Shown one piece after another: positions 1 through 8,590 of a stretch of DNA of 64,000 nt. Below the pieces are notes generated by a model, which worked only from the letters and a program-made list of their open reading frames with translations, searched no databases and was not told the origin of the DNA. Position 1 is the stretch's first letter. Each line of letters starts with the position of its first letter. Where the stretch lies: assembly GCA_007694915.1 (NCBI GenBank), contig REEV01000051.1, forward strand, positions 1 through 64,000. The letters run 5' to 3'. This DNA comes from Cyanobium sp. PLM2.Bin73 (GTDB lineage: Bacteria > Cyanobacteriota > Cyanobacteriia > PCC-6307 > Cyanobiaceae). Made by a program: the position numbers and the translations under genes.

Positions 1-204
1 GCTCAGCAGCGGCACCCGGCCGATGTCACGCAGGTAGCTGCGCACCAGGTCGCCACCGCCGGGCTGGTTGGCCTCAGCCTGGGCCACGCGGGGACCGCTG
101 GCGGCCGCGCGGGAGCCAGCGGAGACGGTGGCAGCAGAGACGGTGGCAGCAGAGACGGTGGCAGGTGCCAGGGCGGCGGGGGCGGCGGCGGCGCGAGGAG
201 CCAT
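1..204 (-). CDS. RNA polymerase sigma-70 family factor, N-terminal fragment (runs off the window start)
   Basis: Manual minus-strand translation from ATG at 204: MAPRAAAAPAALAPATVSAATVSAATVSAGS...GGGDLVRSYLRDIGRVPLLS. 'D.VR.YLRDIGRVPLL' is the region 1.2 signature of cyanobacterial group 1/2 sigma factors. Not in the supplied ORF list because it is truncated. Confidence 0.85.
   Translation of the reverse strand, partial: MAPRAAAAPAALAPATVSAATVSAATVSAGSRAAASGPRVAQAEANQPGGGDLVRSYLRDIGRVPLLS
118..162. repeat. 15-bp tandem repeat, 3 copies (AGC[G/A]GAGACGGTGGC), within the sigma-factor N-terminus
   Basis: Three consecutive units at 118-132, 133-147 and 148-162; encodes (ATVSA)n. Confidence 0.9.
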
Positions 205-216
205 GGCGTTCGTGAG

Positions 217-240
217 TTACGAAACATAGTTGTTTCGTAA
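217..240. promoter_or_regulatory. Perfect 10-bp inverted repeat with 4-nt spacer: TTACGAAACA-tagt-TGTTTCGTAA
   Basis: Direct reading; lies 13-36 bp upstream of the sigma-factor ATG. Confidence 0.75.
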
Positions 241-315
241 ACCTATCACCCCTGGCCGGGCCTGGCCCCTGCCAGCGCCCAGCAGCCCCCCGCTCCCCCT
301 GGCGAGGATGGGGGG

Positions 316-1041
316 ATGCCAGCCGAACGGCTCCAGAAGCTGATCGCCGCCGCCGGGCTCTGCTCCCGCCGCAGCGCCGAAACCCTGCTCAGCCAGGGCC
401 GCGTGGCCGTGAACGGCCGCAGCGCCGGTCTCGGCGATCGGGCCGATCCAGCCAGCGACACGATCACGGTGGATGGCCGGCCCCTGCGTCCGCCGCCCCC
501 ACCCCTGCTGCTGCTGTTGCACAAACCCGCCGGGGTGCTGTGCAGCTGCCATGACCCCCGGGGCCGCACCACCGTGCTCGACCTGCTGCCCCCGGAGCTG
601 CGCCGGGGGCGGGGGCTGCATCCGGTGGGCCGCCTCGACGGCGACAGCCGCGGCGCCCTGCTGCTCACCAACCAGGGCGATCTCACCTTGCGCCTCACCC
701 ACCCGCGCTACGGCCACCGCAAGACCTACCGGGTGTGGGTGCGGGGAGCGCCCTCAGCCGGCATCCTGGAGCGCTGGGCGGCCGGGGTGCCCCTCGAGGA
801 GGGGCCCAGCCAGCCGGTGCTGGTGCGGCGCCGGCAGCAGCTGGGTGATCGCTGCCAGCTGGAGCTGGTGATGGGCGAGGGCCGCAACCGCCAGATCCGC
901 CGCACCGCCGAGCGGCTCGGCCATCCGGTGCTGGATCTGCAGCGACTGGCGATCGGACCGGTGCAGCTGGGGACCCTGGCGGAGGGCCAGTGGCGCCACC
1001 TCGATCGCCGAGAATGGCGGGCCCTGGACTGCGATCCCTGA
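316..1041 (+). CDS. RsuA/RluB/RluE-family rRNA pseudouridine synthase
   Basis: S4 domain start 'ERLQKLIAAAGLCSRRSAETLL', 'HPVGRLDGDSRGALLLTNQGDLTLRLTHPRYGHRKTYRV', 'GRNRQIRRTAERLGHPV'. Confidence 0.92.
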   Translation: MPAERLQKLIAAAGLCSRRSAETLLSQGRVAVNGRSAGLGDRADPASDTITVDGRPLRPPPPPLLLLLHKPAGVLCSCHDPRGRTTVLDLLPPELRRGRGLHPVGRLDGDSRGALLLTNQGDLTLRLTHPRYGHRKTYRVWVRGAPSAGILERWAAGVPLEEGPSQPVLVRRRQQLGDRCQLELVMGEGRNRQIRRTAERLGHPVLDLQRLAIGPVQLGTLAEGQWRHLDRREWRALDCDP

Positions 1042-1754
1042 TCCGCTTTCCCGCCACCCTGCACCACGGTCTTAACCGGCTCGGGCTCGGCCGGCTGGGG
1101 CTCGGCCAGCTCTGGCGGGGGCGCTCGCAGACTGCCGGGGGCGCCTCGCCAGCGGCTCTGCCGGTGGATCCGCTGTTGGCCGCCGGCGAGCTGTTGCGCC
1201 AGCAGCGTCAGCGGCGCCAGCTCAGCCTGCGCCAGCTGGCCGACGAAACCCGCATCAGCACCGCTGTGCTGGAGGCCATGGAGCGCGGCTGGCGCGACCG
1301 GCTGCCGGAGCCCGCCTACCTGCGCACGATGCTGCCGCTGATCGAGCGGCACCTCGAGCTGGAGCCCGGCAGCCTGAAGGGGGTGCTGCCCCAAGGCATG
1401 GCCACCGGCCAGCGGGGTCGCTCCGGCGGAGGTCTGCTGCGGCGCTTCACCCCCGGCTCGATCGATGTGTTCACCACCTGGCAGGGCACCGTGCTCTACG
1501 GGCTGCTCACCCTGGGGCTGATCTACGGGCTCAACCTGCAGCAGCAGCGCCTGGCAGCGGCCGGTCTGCTGGCGGTGACGCCAATCCCGCCGCGGCCCGC
1601 CAGCGGCGTCGATCCCCGCAAGGAGGCTGCCCCAGCCGGCGCCGGGGCCAGCGCCCACCAGGCGCTGCTGGACACCTATCCAGAGCTGCGACCTCTGAAG
1701 CGCGCCGCCGAGGGTCAGGCGCTGCGGCTGTGGCGGGAAGCCAGTTCGCCGTAA
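1014..1754 (+). CDS. RodZ-like helix-turn-helix protein with a single transmembrane segment
   Basis: 'GELLRQQRQRRQLSLRQLADETRISTAVLEAMERG...PEPAYLRTMLPLIERHLEL' HTH, followed by a TM segment near 'TVLYGLLTLGLIYGL'. Confidence 0.75.
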   Translation: MAGPGLRSLIRFPATLHHGLNRLGLGRLGLGQLWRGRSQTAGGASPAALPVDPLLAAGELLRQQRQRRQLSLRQLADETRISTAVLEAMERGWRDRLPEPAYLRTMLPLIERHLELEPGSLKGVLPQGMATGQRGRSGGGLLRRFTPGSIDVFTTWQGTVLYGLLTLGLIYGLNLQQQRLAAAGLLAVTPIPPRPASGVDPRKEAAPAGAGASAHQALLDTYPELRPLKRAAEGQALRLWREASSP

Positions 1755-3262
1755 CCCTTGAGCGGCCCATCCAGCTGCTCGATCGGCCGCTCCAGCCGCC
1801 AGGTCCAGTTCGCCCCCAGGGTGCCCGGGGTGTTGAAACGCGCCTCATCACCCAGTTCCAGCAGGTCCTGCAGGGGCACCACCACCAGCTCCGCCGGTGT
1901 GCGCAGCGCCAGCTCCAGCAGCTGCCAGCCCGGCGCGGTCACGGCGGCACCCAGCACGGTCTGCACCCGCCCACGCAGCTCGTCATCCAGTCCCCGCCAC
2001 CAGCCCACGGCCGTGGCGTTGTCGTGGGTACCGGTGTACACCACCCAGCCGGAACCATGGATGTTGGCGGGCAGGTAGGGGTTGTCCGGGTTGCCGTCGA
2101 AGGCGAACTGAAGGATCTTCATGCCCGGCAGGCGGTGGCGGTCCCGCAACGCCTCCACCGCCGGCGTGATCACCCCCAGGTCTTCGGCCACCAGCGGCAA
2201 CCGCCCCCCCACCAGGCCGCCCCGCAGAGCCAGCCGCAGCCACAGAGCGGACAGCAGCAGATGGCCTGGGGACGAGCGCCAGCGGCCGTCCTGGGCGGTG
2301 GCGGCCCCCCCGGGCACGCTCCAGTAGGCCTCCAGAGCCCGGAAGTGGTCAAGGCGCAGCAGGTCGAACAGCTCCAGCTGGCGCTGCAGGCGCCCCAGCC
2401 ACCAGCTGAATCCCGTAAGCAGGTGGCGCCGCCAGCGGTACACCGGTGTGCCCCAGAGCTGACCGGTGGCCGAGAAATAGTCGGGCGGCACCCCGCTCTG
2501 CTCCTCGAGGCCGCCGCCCTGGGCCAGGGAGAACAGGCCTGGACGGCTCCAGACATCTGCGCTGTCGTGGGCCACGTAGAAGGGCAGATCGCCGAACAGG
2601 CTCACGCCCTCCCGGGCGGCATGGCGGCGCAGGGCCTGCCACTCCTGCTGGGCCAGCCACTGCAGCAGGGTTTCGGCCAGCAGCTCCTTGCGGTGCCCGC
2701 GGTCAAACCGCCGCAGGGCGCCGGGCTGGCGCCGGGCCAGGGGCTCGGGCCACTGCCACCAGGGCCGGCCCTGCTGCTGGCGCCGCAGCACCATGAAGCG
2801 GCAGTGGTCGGGGAGCCAGAAGCGCTCCCGGCGGCACCAGCGGCGCAGGGCCCGCTGGCGCTGGCGCGACTGGTTGGGCCAGTGCTGGGCCAGGGCCCGG
2901 CCGAGGGCCTGGGCACGGCGGTCCTGCCGGGCCGGATCGAGGCGCTCGGCCGGGCCCTCACCCGGATCGGCCCCGTCCAAATCCGCGGCCGCGGCCCCAT
3001 CCGCAGCGGTGGCCGGGTCCAGGAAGCCCTGCTCCAGCAGCCGCTCCCGGTCCAGCAGCCAGGGGTTGAGGGCCGAACCGCTGGGAGAGCTGTAGGGCGA
3101 CCCGGTGCCGTCAGGCGGCGCCAGCGGCAGCAGCTGCCACACGCCGATGCCGTGGCGACCCAGCAGGGAGAGCCAGTCATGGGCGTGGCGGCCGAAGCTG
3201 CCGCAGCCCCCGGGCCCGGGCAGGGCCGTGGGATGCAGCAGCACGCCGGCGCGGCCGCTCAC
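1715..3262 (-). CDS. malQ: 4-alpha-glucanotransferase (amylomaltase)
   Basis: 'GRAGVLLHPTALPGPGGCGSFGRHAHDWLSLLGRHGIGVWQLLPLAPPDGTGSPYSSPS', 'LLRLDHFRALEAYWSVP', 'VVYTGTHDNATAVGWW'. GTG start at 3262 overlaps the upstream stop. Confidence 0.93.
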   Translation of the reverse strand: MSGRAGVLLHPTALPGPGGCGSFGRHAHDWLSLLGRHGIGVWQLLPLAPPDGTGSPYSSPSGSALNPWLLDRERLLEQGFLDPATAADGAAAADLDGADPGEGPAERLDPARQDRRAQALGRALAQHWPNQSRQRQRALRRWCRRERFWLPDHCRFMVLRRQQQGRPWWQWPEPLARRQPGALRRFDRGHRKELLAETLLQWLAQQEWQALRRHAAREGVSLFGDLPFYVAHDSADVWSRPGLFSLAQGGGLEEQSGVPPDYFSATGQLWGTPVYRWRRHLLTGFSWWLGRLQRQLELFDLLRLDHFRALEAYWSVPGGAATAQDGRWRSSPGHLLLSALWLRLALRGGLVGGRLPLVAEDLGVITPAVEALRDRHRLPGMKILQFAFDGNPDNPYLPANIHGSGWVVYTGTHDNATAVGWWRGLDDELRGRVQTVLGAAVTAPGWQLLELALRTPAELVVVPLQDLLELGDEARFNTPGTLGANWTWRLERPIEQLDGPLKGYGELASRHSRSA

Positions 3263-4536
3263 GCTTCCGGCAGCCGGTAGCGGCTCACGATCTTCTTGGC
3301 GAAGGCGGGGATGTGGGCCTCGGCCTTCTCGGGATGGTGGCGCCGCACCCAGAGGGCGTTGCGGGTGAAGTGGGAATCGATCGAAAAGCGGCCGTACTCC
3401 AGGCCCCTGGGTCCGAAGCGCTCCACCACCAGGCCGATCAGCCGGGCCAGCCACAGCGGCAGCTTCAGGGCCCTGTCATAGGCCTCGATGCCCTGCTGCA
3501 CCGCCGCCCGGCGGTCGCCGCTGGAGGTCACCGGCACCGTCTCCAGTTCGGGCTCCACCAGATCCAGCAGCTGCTGGCCCTTGCCGTTGCGCACGGTGAT
3601 CCACTGCTGGCCGAAGGTGGCCCCCATGTAACCCACCACCAGGTCGGCTCCGGCGTTGGTGTAGTCGAAGCAGCTCAGGCAGCTGGGGGCGAACACATCC
3701 TTGAGCTTGGGGGTATCGAGCCCGAAGAAGGGCACCGTCTCGGTGCGGCCGTCGCTGTGGCGGAAATGCACGCGGAAGTCCTGCATGAACTCGTAGTGCA
3801 CCACTGTCTCCGGCGAGCTCACCGTGCTCTCCAGGAAGGTCTGCAGACCCTGGCGGCTGACGTTGTCGACGCAGGGCAGCCCCAGCACGTAGAGCTCATC
3901 CAGCGGCAGGGTGGGCTGCACGGCGCGCAGCGCCTGGATCTGGCAGCCCACCCCGATCGCCAGCAGCCGGCGGATGCCGCTGCCGGGCAACTGCTCCAGC
4001 ACCTCCAGATTGGGCGAGAGCGTGGGCTTGTTCACCCGGGCGCTGAGCACCTCCTCGGGGGTGCGGGCCAGGCGCGGCACGGGGGTGAAGCGGTCGCTCT
4101 CGCTCTGGCCGACGCACAGCACCGCATCCACCAGGCCTGTTTCCAGGGCGCGCACGCCGATGCGGGTCACGATCCCGGTCCACTGGGCCCCGTCAATGGG
4201 CTGGCGCAGCCGTGCCATCAGCATGCGCTGGTGGACGCCGAAGTAGAGCTCATCCTCGTTGTCGAGATCGCGGCTGCGGCCGTGGGCCTCGCTCTCCATC
4301 GCCTCGAAGCGCTGGGTGAGGAAGGCGCAGCTGCGCTTCACGTAAGCCACCCAGCGGCTGTCGCAGAGACCGCACTGGCTGCAGAGGTCCTTGGCGGGAT
4401 ACACGCTGCCCTTGGCCAGGGGTCTGGCCTTCTCGTGAGGAGCCGGCACGGGAGGGCGGGTTGCTGCGGCACAACCTATCGGCTGCCCTGGACGGCGGGG
4501 GGCCTGGCAGAGGGCTGGGGCAGAGGGCTGGGGCAA
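3259..4536 (-). CDS. bciB: F420H2 dehydrogenase beta-subunit/HCAR family protein, likely ferredoxin-dependent 3,8-divinyl (proto)chlorophyllide a 8-vinyl reductase
   Basis: 'AKDLCSQCGLCDSRWVAYVKRSCAFL', 'LAIGVGCQIQALRA', 'DVFAPSCLSCFDYTNAGADLVVGYMG' resemble BciB/HCAR; exact start uncertain. Confidence 0.78.
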   Translation of the reverse strand: MPQPSAPALCQAPRRPGQPIGCAAATRPPVPAPHEKARPLAKGSVYPAKDLCSQCGLCDSRWVAYVKRSCAFLTQRFEAMESEAHGRSRDLDNEDELYFGVHQRMLMARLRQPIDGAQWTGIVTRIGVRALETGLVDAVLCVGQSESDRFTPVPRLARTPEEVLSARVNKPTLSPNLEVLEQLPGSGIRRLLAIGVGCQIQALRAVQPTLPLDELYVLGLPCVDNVSRQGLQTFLESTVSSPETVVHYEFMQDFRVHFRHSDGRTETVPFFGLDTPKLKDVFAPSCLSCFDYTNAGADLVVGYMGATFGQQWITVRNGKGQQLLDLVEPELETVPVTSSGDRRAAVQQGIEAYDRALKLPLWLARLIGLVVERFGPRGLEYGRFSIDSHFTRNALWVRRHHPEKAEAHIPAFAKKIVSRYRLPEA

Positions 4537-4554
4537 AGTGGTGCGCCGCAGCAG

Positions 4555-4638
4555 CCGCTGTTCGCCCCCAGCTGTTCCCCCCAGCTGTCCGACCCCAGCT
4601 GTTCAACCTCAGCTGTTCAACCTCAGCTGTCCGCCCTG
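4555..4638. repeat. ~14-bp tandem repeat, about 6 copies of CAGCTGT(T/C)C(A/G)ACC(T/C), abutting the downstream ATG
   Basis: AGCTGT cores at 4570, 4583, 4597, 4611 and 4625 (13/14/14/14-bp spacing) plus a degenerate copy at 4555; ATG at 4639. Confidence 0.9.
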
Positions 4639-5685
4639 ATGCCGCCCCGCATTGCCGCCATCTGGAATCGCCGGCGAACACCAGGCAAGGCTCGGTTACA
4701 GCCGCGTCTGCGGCGGCCATGGCCATGGGGGCTGCTGCTGCGCCGCGGCCTGCTCGCCGCTGTGGGGGTGGTGGCGGGGGCAACCGTGCTGGGGGTGGTG
4801 TGGCCCGAACCGGAGCGCAGGGGCGTCGGCAGAGACCCCGAGACCGTCTCCGAACTGGCCAATGTGCCCAACCGGGCCGTCACGGTGCTGGTGATCGGCC
4901 TCGATTCCGACCAGCTCAATGCCACCAGCAACAAGGCGGCACCCGCGGGTCCTGCCAATGCCGATGCCCTGCTGCTGGTGCGTGTCAACCCCGACGGCCC
5001 CGTGCAGGTGCTGCCGCTGCCCACCACCCTGGCCGTGCAGCTGCCGGGCGAGAGCAGCCCCCAGTCGCTGGGGAGTCTGTACGCCAGCGGGGGAGAGGCG
5101 CTCACGGCCGACGCCGTGCGTGATCTGGCGGGCCTGCCGGCCGGACGACCCGATCGCTACGTGGTGCTCAGCCGTGGCGCCCTGCGGGCCCTGGTGGAAG
5201 GCCTGGGTTCGGTGGAGGTCAACCCCCGGCAGACCATGCGCTACAGCGACAAGACCCAGGATCTGGAGATCGACCTGCAGGCCGGCGTCCAGCGCCTCAG
5301 CCCCGTGCAGATGGAGCATCTGGCCCGCTGGCGGGACGCCGGCAAACCCCTGGAGAGCCGTCTGATGAGCCACCAGCAGGTGGTGGAAAGCCTGCACCGG
5401 GAGCTGCGTCTGCAGGGCATGGCCGCCGACCTGCCCGCTCTGGTGCGCAAGCTGCGGGGACAGGTGAACACCAACCTCAGCCAGGGGGAAATCCTCAGCC
5501 TGCTGGCGGCGGGCCTCAGGCCCGACAGCAGCATGAGCTTCACCACCCTGCCCCTGGCGGCTCCCCGCCAGGGCGAGGCGGCCAAGGCCACCGGGCTGCG
5601 GGAACGGGCGGCCGAGCTGCCCGAACCGTTCTGGCCCGAAGCCAAGGCCCCAGACAGGGCCCAGGCCAGCGATCCGGCCCCCTGA
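4639..5685 (+). CDS. LytR-CpsA-Psr (LCP) family protein
   Basis: N-terminal TM; 'VTVLVIGLDSDQLN..ANADALLLVRVNPDGPVQVLPLPTTLAVQLPG', 'YVVLSRGALRALVEGLGSVEVNPRQTMRYSDKTQDLEIDLQAGVQRLSPVQMEHLARWR'. Confidence 0.88.
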   Translation: MPPRIAAIWNRRRTPGKARLQPRLRRPWPWGLLLRRGLLAAVGVVAGATVLGVVWPEPERRGVGRDPETVSELANVPNRAVTVLVIGLDSDQLNATSNKAAPAGPANADALLLVRVNPDGPVQVLPLPTTLAVQLPGESSPQSLGSLYASGGEALTADAVRDLAGLPAGRPDRYVVLSRGALRALVEGLGSVEVNPRQTMRYSDKTQDLEIDLQAGVQRLSPVQMEHLARWRDAGKPLESRLMSHQQVVESLHRELRLQGMAADLPALVRKLRGQVNTNLSQGEILSLLAAGLRPDSSMSFTTLPLAAPRQGEAAKATGLRERAAELPEPFWPEAKAPDRAQASDPAP

Positions 5686-5692
5686 CCAGGGC

Positions 5693-6250
5693 TCAGGACA
5701 GCTGCAACTGCTGCCAGCGCAGCGCCAGCGCGCGGCGCAGCAGCAGCGGATCGCCAGACTCCTCGGCAGCGTCCAGATCCAGCCCCCCCAGCCAGGGCAG
5801 GGAATCAGCGCGGCGGGACCCGGCCTGCCAGGAGCCACCCCACTGCACCAGACCGGCACAGGGCACCCGCCAGCGCTCCAGCAGTGCCGTGGCGGCGGCG
5901 GGCAGGCCGCTGTCGAGCTGTTTGGCACTGAACAGCAGCAAGGCCGGCTGGCGCCAGGCGCCCAGGCTCTCCGCCCAATGGCCGCCGCCAGCCAGCCCCT
6001 GGCCCGGATCGATGGGCAGGGTCACCAGCTGAGCGGGCGAGCCGCCAGCGGGCGCGGCCCGCTCGCTCAGAGCGGCCAGGGAGGCCTGGGGATCGGCGGG
6101 TGCCAGGGGCGGAGCCAACGCCAGGCCCAGCGCCTGCGCCAGAACGGGGGCGGTCTTGTGCAGGCGGCCCGCCACCTTCGCGGGCGTGCCGAAGGCCAGC
6201 AGCACCAGCACGGGGGGGAGCGGCGGCGCAGGGGGAGAGGAAAGCGTCAT
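5693..6250 (-). CDS. Conserved hypothetical protein
   Basis: Well-formed ORF between flanking genes, divergent from prs; no recognised domain. Confidence 0.6.
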   Translation of the reverse strand: MTLSSPPAPPLPPVLVLLAFGTPAKVAGRLHKTAPVLAQALGLALAPPLAPADPQASLAALSERAAPAGGSPAQLVTLPIDPGQGLAGGGHWAESLGAWRQPALLLFSAKQLDSGLPAAATALLERWRVPCAGLVQWGGSWQAGSRRADSLPWLGGLDLDAAEESGDPLLLRRALALRWQQLQLS

Positions 6251-6318
6251 GGATGTTTGCAAAGGCCGCACCGAAGCGCTTCTACCATCAGGATTCCGCT
6301 GACGCGCTCGCGCCTGCC

Positions 6319-7323
6319 GTGACCAGTTTCCTCACCGCCGACCGGCTGGCACAGGCAAACCAGGCGGCGTCAGGCCAGGACACCCGCAGGCTGCGGCTGT
6401 TCAGTGGCACCGCCAACCAGGAGCTGGCCCGCGAGATCGGCGCCTACCTGGGCGTGCCGGATGGGCCGCGGGTGATCAAGCGCTTCGCCGACGGCGAGAC
6501 CTACATCCAGATCCAGGAGTCGATCCGCGGCTGCGACGTGTTCCTGGTGCAGCCCACCTGCGTGCCGGTGAACGACCACCTGATGGAGCTGCTGATCATG
6601 GTGGACGCCTGCAAGCGGGCCTCGGCCCGCCAGGTGACCGCCGTGATCCCCTACTACGGCTACGCCCGGGCCGACCGCAAGACCGCTGGCCGCGAATCGA
6701 TCGCCGCCAAGCTGGTCGCCAACCTGCTCACCATGAGCGGCGTTGATCGGGTGCTGGCCATGGACCTGCACTCGTCCCAGATCCAGGGCTACTTCGACAT
6801 CCCCTGCGACCACATCTACGGCTCACCGGTGCTCGTCGACTACCTCAAGACCCGGGACCTGGGCGAGATGGTGGTGGTGTCTCCGGACGTGGGCGGCGTG
6901 GCCCGGGCCCGGGCCTTCGCCAAGCAGATGAACGACGCCCCCCTGGCGATCATCGACAAGCGCCGTGCAGCTCACAATGTGGCCGAGAGCCTCACGGTGA
7001 TCGGCGATGTGGCCGGCAAGACGGCCGTGCTGATCGATGACATGATCGACACCGGCGGCACCATCTGCCAGGGCGCCCGGCTGCTGCGCCGCAGTGGTGC
7101 GGCACGGGTGCTCTGCTGCGCCACCCATGCCGTGTTCTCCCCCCCGGCGGCGGAGCGCCTCTCCGAGACCGGACTGTTCGAGGAGGTGGTGGTGACCAAC
7201 TCCATCCCCCTGGCCGCCGATCGGCGCTTCCCCCAGCTGCGGGTGCTGTCGGTGGCCAACATGCTCGGTGAGGCAATCTGGCGGATTCACGAGGAGAGCT
7301 CAGTGAGCTCGATGTTCCGCTGA
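6319..7323 (+). CDS. prs: Ribose-phosphate pyrophosphokinase
   Basis: 'RLRLFSGTANQELAREIGAYLGV', 'FADGETYIQIQESIRGCDVFLVQPT', 'YYGYARADRKTAGRESIAAKLVANLL', 'VLIDDMIDTGGTICQGA'. GTG start inferred at VTSFLTADR. Confidence 0.97.
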   Translation: MTSFLTADRLAQANQAASGQDTRRLRLFSGTANQELAREIGAYLGVPDGPRVIKRFADGETYIQIQESIRGCDVFLVQPTCVPVNDHLMELLIMVDACKRASARQVTAVIPYYGYARADRKTAGRESIAAKLVANLLTMSGVDRVLAMDLHSSQIQGYFDIPCDHIYGSPVLVDYLKTRDLGEMVVVSPDVGGVARARAFAKQMNDAPLAIIDKRRAAHNVAESLTVIGDVAGKTAVLIDDMIDTGGTICQGARLLRRSGAARVLCCATHAVFSPPAAERLSETGLFEEVVVTNSIPLAADRRFPQLRVLSVANMLGEAIWRIHEESSVSSMFR

Positions 7324-7352
7324 CCCTGCCCCTGATACTGTCGACGCCGCGG

Positions 7353-8579
7353 ATGGCCACCGCAGTCCGCCGCCTGCTGGCGGCGACCCTCAGCGCCGCG
7401 GCCCTGGCCACGGGCTTCGGCCCGGCCCTGGCTCCGGCCCCGGCGGCAGCCCAGGGCCGCAGTGCCGACCGCGAGCAGGCCCGCTCCAGGGCAGCCTCGC
7501 GCATCGGAGTGTGGCTCACCAACAGCCCCAGCCCGCTCTATTACCAGCCGGCGCGGATCGACCAGGCGGTGAATGAGCTGGCGGCGGCGGGCTTCACCAC
7601 CCTCTACCCCAACGTGTGGAGCCGGGGCACCACCTTCCACCGCAGCCGCTGGGCGCCGATGGAGCCGGCCCTGGAGAAGGCCAATCCAAACTTCGATCCC
7701 ATCTGCCACATGACCCGCGCCGCCCAGCGCCGCGGGATGGAGGTGTTCCCCTGGTTCGAATACGGGCTGATGGAGCCGGCCAGCGCCGAGGTGGTGAAGC
7801 GCAAACCGGAGTGGGTGCTGCAGCGCCGGGACGGCAGCACCGCCTACCCGATGCACGGCACCACCATGGTGTGGCTCAACCCGGCCCACCCGGAGGTGCG
7901 CGAGCGCTTCATCGGCCTGATCACCGAGATCGTGCAGCGCTGCGGGGTGGACGGCATCCAGTTGGATGACCACTTCGCCTGGCCGGTGGAGCTGGGCTAC
8001 GACCCGTTCACCCGGCAGCTTTACCGCCAGGCCACCGGCCAGGAGCCGCCGGCCAACCACAACGACCGCTTCTGGATGCGCTGGCGCCGCCAGCAGCTCA
8101 CCGAACTGCTGCGCGAGCTGCGCGCCGCCCTGCGCGACCTGGACGAACAGGCGCGCAGGAGCGGCAAGGGCACCGGCCACCCCACCTGGATCAGCCTCTC
8201 ACCGGGGCCCTTCCGGTTCGCCTACAACCGCTGGCTCCAGGACTGGGAGCTGTGGACCGTGGGCAGCCTCGTGGACGACCTGGTGGTGCAGAACTACGCC
8301 TACTCGGTGCAGGGCTTCGCCAACGACCTCAACCAGCCGGCGCTGGTGAAGGCCGGCGAGTGGGGCATGCCGGTGGAGATCGGCATCCTGGCCGGCTTCG
8401 GTGGCCGCACCACCGACATGACCACCCTGGCGGAGAAGGTGCGGCTGACCAAGAAGCGCGGCCACGGCGTGATCTACTTCTATTGGGAAGGGCTCTGGGG
8501 CGAACACGCCGGCCGGGAGGGCCCGGCCCTGCGCCAGCGCGCCTTCCGCGACCTGCACCGCAGCGTGCAGAGGCCCTAG
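7353..8579 (+). CDS. Family 10-like glycosyl hydrolase (GHL10/DUF187 type), secreted
   Basis: 'RIGVWLTNSPSPLYYQPARIDQAVNELAAAGFTTLYPNVWSRGTTFHRS', 'VDGIQLDDHFAWPVELGYDP', 'WISLSPGPFRFAYNRWLQDW'. Confidence 0.82.
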   Translation: MATAVRRLLAATLSAAALATGFGPALAPAPAAAQGRSADREQARSRAASRIGVWLTNSPSPLYYQPARIDQAVNELAAAGFTTLYPNVWSRGTTFHRSRWAPMEPALEKANPNFDPICHMTRAAQRRGMEVFPWFEYGLMEPASAEVVKRKPEWVLQRRDGSTAYPMHGTTMVWLNPAHPEVRERFIGLITEIVQRCGVDGIQLDDHFAWPVELGYDPFTRQLYRQATGQEPPANHNDRFWMRWRRQQLTELLRELRAALRDLDEQARRSGKGTGHPTWISLSPGPFRFAYNRWLQDWELWTVGSLVDDLVVQNYAYSVQGFANDLNQPALVKAGEWGMPVEIGILAGFGGRTTDMTTLAEKVRLTKKRGHGVIYFYWEGLWGEHAGREGPALRQRAFRDLHRSVQRP

Positions 8580-8590
8580 ACAGCCAGGCC

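Noticed and set aside
3-227. Proline-rich 74-aa minus ORF
   Set aside because: Out-of-frame reading of the sigma-factor N-terminus, whose correct frame gives the DLVRSYLRDIGRVPLL signature.
1730-3280. 516-aa plus-strand ORF opposite malQ
   Set aside because: Shadow ORF; malQ motifs are unambiguous on the other strand.
4555-4638. CRISPR or mobile-element terminal repeat
   Set aside because: No spacers, no transposase, no target-site duplication; better described as a simple tandem repeat.
4696-5928. 410-aa minus-strand ORF opposite the LCP gene
   Set aside because: Antisense shadow of a gene with clear LCP motifs.
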